This document shows, one piece after another, positions 35,379 through 45,113 of a stretch of DNA of 62,723 nt (positions are counted from its first letter, which is position 1; each line of letters starts with the position of its first letter). Location of the stretch: NCBI GenBank assembly GCA_041738285.1, contig JBGSQB010000022.1:1-62723 (forward strand), read 5' to 3'. Under the pieces are notes generated by a model that did not search any database, was not told the origin of the DNA, and saw only the letters and a list, made by a program, of their open reading frames with translations. The DNA is from SZUA-521 sp041738285 (GTDB lineage Bacteria > Pseudomonadota > Gammaproteobacteria > Pseudomonadales > Azotimanducaceae). A program made the position numbers and the translations under genes.

Positions 35379-35749
35379 CGATAGTGGGCGCGATTGTGTC
35401 GCTTCGACACAGAGACTACATCAAACCGGCATGTGCGCGATGCGTGTTCCGGGTGCATCGCGAGGAAGTGGCGTGCTGCGGCGATGATTCGTCGACGTTT
35501 CTCGACATCGATGCTGTCTGCGCCGTCGCCAAAGCCTGGATGGGTGCGTAGTCTGACTTCAACAAAGACGCATGCGCCTCGGTCGACCATGATCAGGTCG
35601 ATCTCGCCCGCGGGCACGGAAAAGTTCCGCTGCAGCAGCCGTAACCCGCGACAGCGTAGACGAAACAACGCACCACGCTCTGCACGCACGCCTTCGGTGC
35701 GTTTGTCACGTGGCCGGGACGACGATCGGTAACGGTACCAGGGCGCCAT
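35354..35749 (-). CDS. yraN: YraN family endonuclease-like protein (UPF0102)
   Basis: YraN proteins have a restriction endonuclease-like fold; their role is not established. The protein is 131 residues from the ATG at 35749 and shows AGEIDLIMVD and VFVEVRLRTHPGFG, the expected acidic/ExV core of the fold. It begins 44 bases before the lpoA stop. A GTG at 35689, just past that stop, is an alternative start that would remove a non-conserved N-terminus. The E. coli order lpoA-yraN-diaA-dolP is reproduced without diaA. Confidence 0.87.
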   Translation of the reverse strand: MAPWYRYRSSSRPRDKRTEGVRAERGALFRLRCRGLRLLQRNFSVPAGEIDLIMVDRGACVFVEVRLRTHPGFGDGADSIDVEKRRRIIAAARHFLAMHPEHASRTCRFDVVSVSKRHNRAHYRWIKDAFQ

Positions 35750-37469
35750 CACTGATCACGGCCCAGACCGGGCTGCGCCGGAACGCGCTACGGCGATCGA
35801 GGCTGAGCACACCGGTTGCGCCCAGCATGTCGGGGACCGCTTCGCTCGCAAACACGCCGACTCGATCGATGATGCGATAGGCATCGACACCGAGTGCGTA
35901 CAAGCCGCCCAGGTCGGATGTGGCTGACGGGATGGCCTGCTCGATCTCCGACTTCAAGGCATCCGGGTACACGCGCCAGGGCATCTGCGTCACGCGCACA
36001 CCATCGAGGTCGCGTGCGAGCGCGCGTGTGCCTCCTTGGGTGAGTTGCGAGGTGCCGTACAGGGGCACATCGGCGGCGAAGTGGAACGCCAGCGCCGGCT
36101 GCAGTGCACTCGTGCTCACCGCGTCGGTGAGGGCGATGATGGCATCGAGGTCATGGCGGCGGCGGGCGACGAACTCGACCTTGGAACCGAGTGCATTCTC
36201 GAGTTCGACGCGACGCGCTGCGCTTTCTTCGACGAGAAGCGCCTGACCGACCGTGCTCGTGATCGTTCGCGTGTCGATGATGTAGGCATCGCTCACCAGC
36301 TGGGCGTTGGCGTCGGACAGGCGTGCGCGAATCTCGTTCGCGGCGCGCGTAGACCAGTCACTGGCCGTTGCGAACAGGGCAATGCGCTCGACGCCATCGG
36401 CGATGATGCGCTCGGCGATTGCGGCGGCCTCGTCTTCGATCGCAAGTCCAATCTGGAAGAAGTTCGGACTCGGCACCTCCTCACCACCCAGATAGTTGAG
36501 CGCGAGGGTTGGCAGGACGCGGGTCGCCATGGCGTTGGCGGCACTGACGGACGGCTTGTCGAGTGGCCCGACTATGGCATCGGCACCGTCGGCAATGGCC
36601 TGCTCGTAGAGCGCGGCAAAGGCGTCCAAGGCCGAGTCATAGATCAGCACCCGCCGGTCGCTGGTGCCGCGGTAAAAGGCGGCGAGGAACCCGTCGCGCA
36701 CGGCGCTACCGGCGCCGGCCAGCGGCCCCGACAAAGGTACGAGCAATGCGACCGTAGTCGGTGAAAATCGCTGCTGCGTCAGTTCGACCAGACGCTGCGG
36801 CAGCGCCTTCGCGGCAGGATGGTCGCGGTGTTCCCGCTGCCATGCCACGAGTCCCTGACGCAACGACCCGAGGTCGAAGCTCGTGCTGGCGAGGCTTGCA
36901 AGCGCCCACCAGCCCGCGGCGACGCTGTCCGTTGCAGCGACTGCGCGGCCACTGACTTCGTACACGGGAACACGCGAGAGATCCGACCAGATGAGATCGT
37001 TGAGTGCCTGCACGGCGCCGGCATCCGCCCCGCTGTCGATCGCGAACAGCACCGCCGCCGCATCGCCGGGGCGTCCCTCCAGACGGGCAAGTTGCGCCCG
37101 CAGATACAGTTCGTCAGTGCGCTGGCGGGCGTTGAGCGCAGTGGTTGCATCGAGAATGGCCCGCGCAGATGCGACGTCGTTTTCCCGCAACGCCAAGGCC
37201 GTTCGCAGCTGATCGAAGTCGACCCGCGTCATCGGATCGAGCCTTTGACGGGCGATCTGGTCGAGGACTTGCCGCGCCGATGCGGGATCGGCGGCATCGA
37301 GGTAGGCGGCTGCGGTAGCGAGCAGTGTGCGAACACCGAGATCCCTGGATTGCCGGGGATCGACCGCCGGCTCGGTCGTGGCGCTCTCGACACCCGCCTT
37401 CGGCGTGACCTGGCAGGCGGACACAGCGACAATCACGAGCGCACTGAGGGCGGCACGAAGAACAGTCAT
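35706..37469 (-). CDS. lpoA: Penicillin-binding protein activator LpoA
   Basis: LpoA is an outer-membrane lipoprotein that reaches through the periplasm to activate PBP1a transpeptidation. The 587-residue product has a lipobox AVSAC near residue 19 and a TPR-like helical N domain (about 30-230). A periplasmic-binding-protein-like C domain (about 245-560) contains VALLVPLSGPLAGAG and ADAIVGPLDKPSV. The ATG at 37469 is preferred over an in-frame extension to 37691 because it places the signal peptide at the N-terminus. Its start codon overlaps the rsmI start on the other strand. Confidence 0.93.
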   Translation of the reverse strand: MTVLRAALSALVIVAVSACQVTPKAGVESATTEPAVDPRQSRDLGVRTLLATAAAYLDAADPASARQVLDQIARQRLDPMTRVDFDQLRTALALRENDVASARAILDATTALNARQRTDELYLRAQLARLEGRPGDAAAVLFAIDSGADAGAVQALNDLIWSDLSRVPVYEVSGRAVAATDSVAAGWWALASLASTSFDLGSLRQGLVAWQREHRDHPAAKALPQRLVELTQQRFSPTTVALLVPLSGPLAGAGSAVRDGFLAAFYRGTSDRRVLIYDSALDAFAALYEQAIADGADAIVGPLDKPSVSAANAMATRVLPTLALNYLGGEEVPSPNFFQIGLAIEDEAAAIAERIIADGVERIALFATASDWSTRAANEIRARLSDANAQLVSDAYIIDTRTITSTVGQALLVEESAARRVELENALGSKVEFVARRRHDLDAIIALTDAVSTSALQPALAFHFAADVPLYGTSQLTQGGTRALARDLDGVRVTQMPWRVYPDALKSEIEQAIPSATSDLGGLYALGVDAYRIIDRVGVFASEAVPDMLGATGVLSLDRRSAFRRSPVWAVISDGALVPLPIVVPAT

Positions 37470-38361
37470 GGATCGAACGTTGAATCGTGGGAGCACGGGC
37501 GCTGTTGCGGACACGCTGACAGGCACTCTCTTTGTGGTGGCCACACCTATTGGAAACCTGGAAGACATCACGGCGCGAGCGGCAAGTGTCCTGCGCGGCG
37601 TAGGGATCGTGGCGGCGGAGGATACCAGACGCAGTCGGGTGCTGTTAGCGGCGATCGGCGCGACGCCCCGCCAGCTGTTGTCGCTCGGCAATCACAACGA
37701 GTCGGCGAGCAGCGAAGGGGTGCTGTCCATGTTGCTGGCGGGCGCGGACGTCGCCCTGGTGTCTGATGCTGGTACACCGCTGGTGTCCGATCCCGGCTTT
37801 GAACTCGTGCGCGCCGCCTTCAATGCGGGCGTGAGCGTTGTGCCGATTCCCGGCGTGAGCGCGGTGACGGCGGCGCTGTCGGTCTGCCCGCTGCCAGTCT
37901 CGCGCTTTCAGTTCGAAGGCTTCCTCCCTGCCAAGTCCGGCCAGCGGCAGGGGCGTCTGGCAGCGCTCGCGGACACCGAGGTCGCCCTCGTCTGTTTCGA
38001 GTCCGCGCGACGACTTGCAGATACGCTCGCGGACATCCTCACGATCATGGGCGACCGGCAGGTGTTCCTCGCCAAGGAAATCAGCAAGATTCACGAGACG
38101 TTCCTGGTCGGGTCGGCGAGCGAGTTAGGCGCACGCGCCGTTGCCGAACGCGACTTTGCCCGCGGCGAATACGTCCTCGTTGTCGCCCCTGATGCCCGGG
38201 CTGACGAGTCCCTGTCTACCTCGGCGCGGGCGCTCATCCGCCATCTGTGTGACGAGTTGCCGCCCTCCCAGGCCGCTCGTATTGCCGCGCGCAGTCTCGG
38301 CATCGCCAAGGCGCAGGCGTATGAATTTGCGTTATCTGTCAGGTCCGAGGCCGGACAGTGA
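37468..38361 (+). CDS. rsmI: 16S rRNA (cytidine-1402-2'-O)-methyltransferase RsmI
   Basis: RsmI methylates the 2'-OH of C1402 in 16S rRNA, acting with RsmH (also encoded here, at 39401) on the same nucleotide. The 297-residue product has the tetrapyrrole methylase-like fold with TLFVVATPIGNLEDIT near the N-terminus and SDAGTPLVSDPG. The ATG at 37468 gives a 20-residue lead-in; a TTG at 37480 is an alternative. The 3' end contains the likely promoter of rnpB. Confidence 0.96.
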   Translation: MDRTLNRGSTGAVADTLTGTLFVVATPIGNLEDITARAASVLRGVGIVAAEDTRRSRVLLAAIGATPRQLLSLGNHNESASSEGVLSMLLAGADVALVSDAGTPLVSDPGFELVRAAFNAGVSVVPIPGVSAVTAALSVCPLPVSRFQFEGFLPAKSGQRQGRLAALADTEVALVCFESARRLADTLADILTIMGDRQVFLAKEISKIHETFLVGSASELGARAVAERDFARGEYVLVVAPDARADESLSTSARALIRHLCDELPPSQAARIAARSLGIAKAQAYEFALSVRSEAGQ

Positions 38362-38365
38362 TAAG
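38336..38365 (+). promoter_or_regulatory. Candidate promoter for rnpB inside the rsmI 3' end
   Basis: CTGTCA at 38336-38341 and GATAAG at 38360-38365 are 18 bases apart, with 4/6 matches each. rnpB begins only 12 bases after the rsmI stop, so its promoter must overlap rsmI unless it is processed from the rsmI transcript. Confidence 0.35.
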
Positions 38366-38373
38366 GTGGCGCC

Positions 38374-38723
<350 letters not shown>

Positions 38724-38787
38724 CCCCGATTCGATCTACTGCAAGTGCATTTCGCACGGCTATTTCCATGCGCGCACGCGTTCTGTC

Positions 38788-38815
38788 TTGACAGGCATTC
38801 GCACCCCTCTATAGT
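38788..38815 (+). promoter_or_regulatory. Sigma-70 promoter of the mraZ/dcw cluster
   Basis: A consensus TTGACA at 38788-38793 and TATAGT at 38810-38815 are 16 bases apart. Transcription should start near 38822, giving a leader of about 120 bases before mraZ that contains the likely MraZ operator. It is the strongest sigma-70 promoter seen in the window. Confidence 0.8.
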
Positions 38816-38834
38816 GTCGATCGATGGCAATTTG

Positions 38835-38869
38835 TGGGCCAGAGTGGGGTTTCGGGGTTAGCGGTGCGG
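38835..38869 (+). promoter_or_regulatory. Probable MraZ-binding repeats
   Basis: MraZ represses its own cluster by binding TGGGN repeats with 5-base spacers. Here TGGGC at 38835 and TGGGG at 38845 are exact, GGGTT at 38855 is degenerate, and TGCGG at 38865 matches 4 of 5, all on a 10-base period. They lie just downstream of the promoter, where bound MraZ would block transcription. Confidence 0.6.
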
Positions 38870-38943
38870 GTTCTGCCCAGTGAAGTGGGAGGGAGAGCCG
38901 ACCGTCGGCAAGTGCGATGCCGAGGCGGTAGGAAGTCGATCCA

Positions 38944-39396
38944 GTGTTGCGAGGAATCACCAGCGTCAATCTCGATGCCAAGGGCCGCATGGCGCTGCCC
39001 GTTCGGTTTCGTGACGCCTGGGAAGGCTGCGGCGGTCGGCTGGTCGTCACCATCGATTCGCAGGAGCGCTGTTTGCTGCTGTATCCCCTGCCGCAGTGGG
39101 AAGAGGTGCAGCGCAAGCTCGAGACCCTCGCCAACGTGCGCAAGAACCCGCGCGTCCTGCAGCGCCTCTTGATCGGTCACGCGACGGACATTGAGGTCGA
39201 TGGCAGCGGTCGGATCCTGTTGCCACCGCCGCTGCGGGAACACGCCGAACTGAACAAGAAGCTGGTTGTGCTCGGCCAGGGCAACAAGCTGGAAATCTGG
39301 GCGGATGAGATCTGGCAGACCCGCATGAAGGACTGGATGGGCGAAGCATCGAGCCTCGACCTGGATGGCGACGACTTCACCGGGCTCAAGGTCTAG
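38944..39396 (+). CDS. mraZ: Transcriptional regulator MraZ
   Basis: MraZ is a ring-forming DNA-binding repressor of the division and cell wall cluster with two AbrB-like swapped-hairpin repeats. The 150-residue product has the signature DAKGRMALPVRFR near residues 11-23 and the second repeat VDGSGRILLPPPLREH near 85-100. Translation starts at GTG 38944, with AGGAAG upstream. Confidence 0.97.
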   Translation: MLRGITSVNLDAKGRMALPVRFRDAWEGCGGRLVVTIDSQERCLLLYPLPQWEEVQRKLETLANVRKNPRVLQRLLIGHATDIEVDGSGRILLPPPLREHAELNKKLVVLGQGNKLEIWADEIWQTRMKDWMGEASSLDLDGDDFTGLKV

Positions 39397-39400
39397 GGAT

Positions 39401-40356
<956 letters not shown>

Positions 40357-40360
<4 letters not shown>

Positions 40361-40668
40361 AAGGCGCACGACGCATACACCGACCGAACACATCAGGGAA
40401 TGCCTTTGCACCGCGACAATTTGCGGTTGCGATCGCGATCTACGTGGCGATCGCACTCACTGGGTTGTCCATCGCGACACTCAGTCAGTCGGTGCGTAAC
40501 CAGCACATTGCGCTCGGTGCGAGCCAGCGGCAGCAGGATGCGCTATTGGCCGAATACAGCCGGCTATTGATCGAGCGCAGCATGCTGTCGTCGTACCAGA
40601 ACGTCGATCAGGTGGCCGAGGGTCGGCTGGCGATGGCGTTCCCTGAATCGATCGAGCGTGCACCGTGA
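40357..40668 (+). CDS. ftsL: Cell division protein FtsL
   Basis: FtsL is a small bitopic protein that with FtsB and FtsQ activates FtsWI at the septum. The 103-residue product has a basic cytoplasmic tail, a membrane helix at about residues 22-44, and a periplasmic coiled coil (ASQRQQDALLAEYSRLLIERSML). The ATG overlaps the rsmH stop. The call rests on size, topology and position; the family is poorly conserved. Confidence 0.93.
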
Positions 40669-42314
40669 GTTACTGGCGGCACTACGTGCTCGTAGTCTTG
40701 TTTGGCGTCGCCGTGTTCGGGCTGTTCGCGCGCATGATTTATCTCACGGTCACCGAGCGTGAGTTTTTGAAGCAGCAGGGCGACATGCGTTCACTGCGCA
40801 CGGAAACGCTCGTCGCGCATCGCGGTGTCATTTTCGATCGCAATGGTGAGCCCCTTGCCGTGAGCACACCGGTGATGTCGGTCTGGTTCGATCCCAGCCG
40901 CACGCGCCTGTCGAGCATTCAGATGGTGCGACTCGGTAAGGCGCTCGGCATCGATGCTGATCTGCTCGCACGCCGGCAGTCGAAGAGCGGCACGCGTGAG
41001 TTTCTCTACATCAAGCGGCGCGCGTCTCCCGAAGAGGCGGATCGCGTTGCGGAACTGAAAATCGCAGGCGTCCGCTTCGAACGTGAGTACCGCCGATACT
41101 ATCCCGCCGGCGAGACCTCGGCGCATGTCGTGGGTGTGACCAACATCGATGACAATGGTCAGGAAGGTGCGGAACTCGCGTACGACGCCCTGCTCGATGG
41201 CGAAGACGGCAAGAAGCGTGTGCTCAAGGATCTGCACGGCAATCCCATCAAGGATGTCGAGTATCTGAGTGCGCCGCGTTTTGGCGCCGATGTGAATCTC
41301 AGCATCGATCTGAGGTTGCAGTTCTTCGCGCACCGGGAGCTCAAGGCGGCGATCGAGCACAACGGTGCGAGCAGCGGATCGCTCGTGCTGCTCGACGCCA
41401 GAAGCGGAGAGATCCTCGCACTCGCCAACCAGCCCTCGTTCAATCCGAACGATCTGGCGCGGTTGCGCGCCGATGCCATGCGCAATCGAGCTATCACCGA
41501 CATGTACGAGCCCGGTTCGACCGTGAAACCCCTGACGGTGCTGGCGGCGCTCGACTCGGGGCTGTTCAGCGCGCGTTCGGTCATCGATACATCGCCTGGC
41601 TACATGCACGTCGGCCGCAAGATGATTCAGGACCCGCTCAATCGAGGTCCGCTGACGCTCGCCGAGGTGCTGGCGAAGTCGAGCCAGGTCGGAATAGCAA
41701 AGATCGCGCTGGCGGTTGACAAGCGCAGCGTATTCGACGCCTTCGAGCTCGCCGGTTTCGGTGTGCCGCCGCACAGCGGATTGCCGGGTGAAGTCGCCGG
41801 TCAACTGCCATCCGGGGAACTCGACAAGGAGATCGTCCGCGCCACGCTCGCATACGGCTATGGGCTGTCGGTGACGCCCCTTCAACTGGCAACGAGCTAT
41901 CTCATTCTTGCGACGGGCGGTGTGCGGCTGCCCGTGTCCGTGCTGCGGCTCGATACGGCACCGGCGGGTGAGCGCGTATTCGATGAGCGCCACGTCCGTG
42001 ACGTCGTCCGCATGCTCGAAGGAGTCACCGCGGCCGAAGGCACGGCGCCGAAGGCGCGTGTGAAGGGCTATCGGATCGCAGGCAAGACCGGCACGGCACG
42101 GAAAATCGGTGCTGACGGCTACGACGATGCGCGCCACGTGGCGTTCTTTGCCGGACTTGCGCCAGTCGACGAACCACGCATCGTGATGGTGGTGGTCGTC
42201 AACGAGCCGAAGGGTTCGGTTTCGGGTGGCGGGGAGGTGGCGGCGCCAATCTTCGCGCGGGTCATGGCGCGCGCCTTGCGGGTGCTGAGTATCGAGCCGG
42301 AGACGACGACATGA
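40665..42314 (+). CDS. ftsI: Peptidoglycan D,D-transpeptidase FtsI (PBP3)
   Basis: FtsI is the septal class B penicillin-binding protein that crosslinks glycan strands made by FtsW. The 549-residue product has a membrane helix at about 7-27, a PBP dimerisation domain, and the transpeptidase domain. Catalytic Ser285-x-x-Lys288 (PGSTVKP) and Lys474-Thr-Gly (GKTGTA) are intact. The middle SxN motif reads Ser339-Ser-Gln341 (KSSQVG) where E. coli has SSN. The GTG start overlaps the ftsL stop. Confidence 0.97.
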   Translation: MSYWRHYVLVVLFGVAVFGLFARMIYLTVTEREFLKQQGDMRSLRTETLVAHRGVIFDRNGEPLAVSTPVMSVWFDPSRTRLSSIQMVRLGKALGIDADLLARRQSKSGTREFLYIKRRASPEEADRVAELKIAGVRFEREYRRYYPAGETSAHVVGVTNIDDNGQEGAELAYDALLDGEDGKKRVLKDLHGNPIKDVEYLSAPRFGADVNLSIDLRLQFFAHRELKAAIEHNGASSGSLVLLDARSGEILALANQPSFNPNDLARLRADAMRNRAITDMYEPGSTVKPLTVLAALDSGLFSARSVIDTSPGYMHVGRKMIQDPLNRGPLTLAEVLAKSSQVGIAKIALAVDKRSVFDAFELAGFGVPPHSGLPGEVAGQLPSGELDKEIVRATLAYGYGLSVTPLQLATSYLILATGGVRLPVSVLRLDTAPAGERVFDERHVRDVVRMLEGVTAAEGTAPKARVKGYRIAGKTGTARKIGADGYDDARHVAFFAGLAPVDEPRIVMVVVVNEPKGSVSGGGEVAAPIFARVMARALRVLSIEPETTT

Positions 42315-43759
42315 ATGCGCGTCGCCTGACCCTGTCCGAATTGCTCGGTGAATCGACGCTGGCGGCCGATCCGATCATCACCGGCATTGCACTCGACTCG
42401 CGCAAGGTCGCGCCAGGGGATGTGTTCGTTGCCTGTCGCGGCAGTGTCAGCGATGGTCACGCCTTCATTGGCGATGCGATCGCTCGCGGTGCGGTGGCGA
42501 TTGTGGTCGACCGCGCCGTTGGCACCCTAGCAGTTCCCTGCGTCACGGTTGCCGACTCCCGGCGGACGGTCGCGGCGATGGCCGCGCGCTTCTACGACAA
42601 TCCGAGTCGCGCCGTGAAATGCGTCGGCGTGACGGGAACCAATGGCAAGACCTCGGTTGCCCACTACATCGGTGCGCTGCTGAACGGCGCTGGCGTGCCG
42701 ACCGGCATCGGCGGAACGCTCGGATTCAGATTCGGCAGCATGAACTGCCGCGCGGCGCTGACGACCGAAGATGCGGTGTCGCTGCAGGCGAAGCTCGCCG
42801 AGCTGCGCCGGCTCGGTGCTCACCGCGCCGCTCTTGAGGTGAGCTCACATGCGCTCGACCAGCATCGCGCTGATGCGGTGGCGTTCGATATCGCGGTGTT
42901 CACCAATCTCACCCGTGATCACCTCGACTACCACAGCACGATGGACTCCTATGGCGCCGCCAAAGCGCGGCTTTTCCAGTGGCCAAGCCTGCAGCATGCG
43001 ATCGTCAATCTGGACGATGCGTTCGGACAACAACTTGCGACCCGTTGCCGCGCGGGGGTAGACGTCATCGGCTATGGATTCGCGGCCGATGCGGCTGTGC
43101 GCATCTCCAACGTCGCGTTTCGTGCCAGTGGAATCGCTGCGCGATTCACCACGCCCTGGGGCACAGCGAACCTCAATTTGCCCTTGTACGGCGAGTTTTC
43201 GCTGTCGAACGTTGCCGCCGCGCTGGGCACCGCGTATGCGGCCGGCGCTCCATTCGATGCGATCGTCAGCGCGGCCGAACAGCTGACGCCCGCGCCCGGG
43301 CGGCTTCAGTTCGTGCGACGTCCGGGTCGGCCGGTGGCCGTGATCGACTATGCGCATACGCCCGATGCATTGACCAAAGTACTCAGCGCGCTGCGCCGCC
43401 ACTGCGCGGGTCGTATTCGTTGTGTGTTCGGATGCGGTGGTGATCGCGATCCCGGCAAGCGTCCGTTGATGGCCGCGGCGGTGGAAGCCGGTGCCGACAG
43501 CGCGGTGGTCACCAGCGACAATCCGCGCTCGGAAGACCCCGCACGGATTGCGGCGGATATCTGCGCCGGGTTCTCTGGGCGCATTCCTTACACCGTGGAA
43601 CTCGATCGAGCGCGGGCGATTGCCGCAGCGATGGCGGCAGCTGAAGCTGGTGATGTCGTGCTGGTCGCGGGTAAGGGTCACGAAGACTACCAGGAGGTCG
43701 GCGGCCGTCGATTGCCGTTCGATGACTTTGCCGTAGTCCAGCGGACGCTGGAGGCGTGA
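42311..43759 (+). CDS. murE: UDP-MurNAc-L-Ala-D-Glu:meso-diaminopimelate ligase MurE
   Basis: MurE adds meso-DAP to UDP-MurNAc-dipeptide. The 482-residue product has P-loop GTNGKTS at 109-115 and the DAP-selecting DNPR motif at 403-406 (DNPRSEDP), so the stem peptide is the Gram-negative type. The ATG overlaps the ftsI stop (ATGA). In the standard cluster murF and mraY follow; here murD follows after 7 bases. Confidence 0.98.
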   Translation: MNARRLTLSELLGESTLAADPIITGIALDSRKVAPGDVFVACRGSVSDGHAFIGDAIARGAVAIVVDRAVGTLAVPCVTVADSRRTVAAMAARFYDNPSRAVKCVGVTGTNGKTSVAHYIGALLNGAGVPTGIGGTLGFRFGSMNCRAALTTEDAVSLQAKLAELRRLGAHRAALEVSSHALDQHRADAVAFDIAVFTNLTRDHLDYHSTMDSYGAAKARLFQWPSLQHAIVNLDDAFGQQLATRCRAGVDVIGYGFAADAAVRISNVAFRASGIAARFTTPWGTANLNLPLYGEFSLSNVAAALGTAYAAGAPFDAIVSAAEQLTPAPGRLQFVRRPGRPVAVIDYAHTPDALTKVLSALRRHCAGRIRCVFGCGGDRDPGKRPLMAAAVEAGADSAVVTSDNPRSEDPARIAADICAGFSGRIPYTVELDRARAIAAAMAAAEAGDVVLVAGKGHEDYQEVGGRRLPFDDFAVVQRTLEA

Positions 43760-43766
43760 TGCTGCA

Positions 43767-45113
43767 ATGAACAGCACTGCGCATCACACCACGAAGACAC
43801 TGATATTTGGCTTGGGGGCGACGGGTGTCTCCGCACTTCGATTTCTGCATGGACACGACAACCTGACCGTGGCCGATACGCGTGTCGCACCGCCGAATCT
43901 GGGTTCCTCTCGGGCTGCATATCCCGATGTCGAATTCGCCTGCGGCGACCTCGATCCGTCGCTGTTTCGAAGTGCCGACCGGATCATCGTCAGCCCCGGA
44001 CTGCCGATGGACCATTGTCTGCTCGGTGAAGCACGTCGAGCCGGGGTGTCGCTGCAGAGTGACATCTCACTCTTCTTCGATCATGCGCGCGCGCCAGTCA
44101 TCGGCATTACGGGTACCAACGGCAAGAGCACCGTGACCGAACTCGCGGGGCGCATTCTCGCGGCCAGCGGCCTGAACGTCGGCGTTGGCGGCAACATCGG
44201 CGTACCGGCACTGGATCTGCTCGACGACAGTCGCGAAGCATACGTACTGGAGTTGTCGAGTTTTCAACTCGAGCGCTTGGAGCGCGTAGAGGTGAGCGTA
44301 GCGACAGTTCTCAACGTGACGCCTGACCACCTCGACCGCTATCCCGACTTCGACGCGTATGCTGCAAGCAAACAGCGCATCTACGAAGGTTGCCGACGCG
44401 CGGTATTCAATCGCGATGACACGATGACCGAGCCGGACGGCACGATCCCGGAACGAATCTCGATCGGTCTCGACGAGCCGCTCGGCGACAACTGGGGCAT
44501 CGCCATGCGCGGCTCGAAGAGATTCCTGAGCCGCGGGAGTGCGCGCCTGATCGATGCATCGACGCTGCGAATTCGCGGTCGACACAACGAATTCAATGCG
44601 CTCGCCGCGCTCGCACTGGTCGAGGGCATCCAACCGATCGGCGATGCCGAAATCGCCGCCCTCTGCGAATTCGAAGGACTGCCGCATCGATGCGTGGTCG
44701 TCGCGCAGCTGGGTGGTGTGACCTTCATCGACGACTCCAAGGCGACCAACCTCGGCGCGTGTCTGGCAGCGCTCGAAGGTCTCGGCGATGCGACACGTCG
44801 ACACATCGTGTTGATTGCGGGCGGTGATGCGAAGGGCATTGATCTTGCGCCGTTGCGCGATCCAATCGTGCGGTTTGTGCATACTGTGGTGACCCTCGGC
44901 AAAGACGCGGCTGCCGTCGAAGCGGCGGTAGGCGACGAAGCCACGATCGTGCGCGTTGCCGATATGGCGGCAGCAGTTGCAACGGCTCGCGGTGCAGCGC
45001 GCCCCGGCGATCTGGTGCTGCTGTCGCCTGCTTGTTCCAGCCTCGACATGTTCACGAACTTCGAGGCGCGTGGTCGCGAGTTCTCCGCCCACGCGATGGC
45101 ACTGTCGCCATGA
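43767..45113 (+). CDS. murD: UDP-N-acetylmuramoyl-L-alanine:D-glutamate ligase MurD
   Basis: MurD adds D-Glu to UDP-MurNAc-L-Ala. The 448-residue product has an N-terminal Rossmann-like domain (IFGLGATGVSAL), the P-loop GTNGKST at 116-122, and the MurD-specific DDSKATNLGA and LLSPACSSLDMF motifs. The start lies 7 bases after murE, replacing the usual murF-mraY interval. The stop overlaps the ftsW start. Confidence 0.97.
   Translation: MNSTAHHTTKTLIFGLGATGVSALRFLHGHDNLTVADTRVAPPNLGSSRAAYPDVEFACGDLDPSLFRSADRIIVSPGLPMDHCLLGEARRAGVSLQSDISLFFDHARAPVIGITGTNGKSTVTELAGRILAASGLNVGVGGNIGVPALDLLDDSREAYVLELSSFQLERLERVEVSVATVLNVTPDHLDRYPDFDAYAASKQRIYEGCRRAVFNRDDTMTEPDGTIPERISIGLDEPLGDNWGIAMRGSKRFLSRGSARLIDASTLRIRGRHNEFNALAALALVEGIQPIGDAEIAALCEFEGLPHRCVVVAQLGGVTFIDDSKATNLGACLAALEGLGDATRRHIVLIAGGDAKGIDLAPLRDPIVRFVHTVVTLGKDAAAVEAAVGDEATIVRVADMAAAVATARGAARPGDLVLLSPACSSLDMFTNFEARGREFSAHAMALSP

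Noticed and set aside
40791..42137. 448-codon open frame on the minus strand opposite ftsI
   Set aside because: Antisense shadow of FtsI; no ribosome-binding site or recognisable domain.
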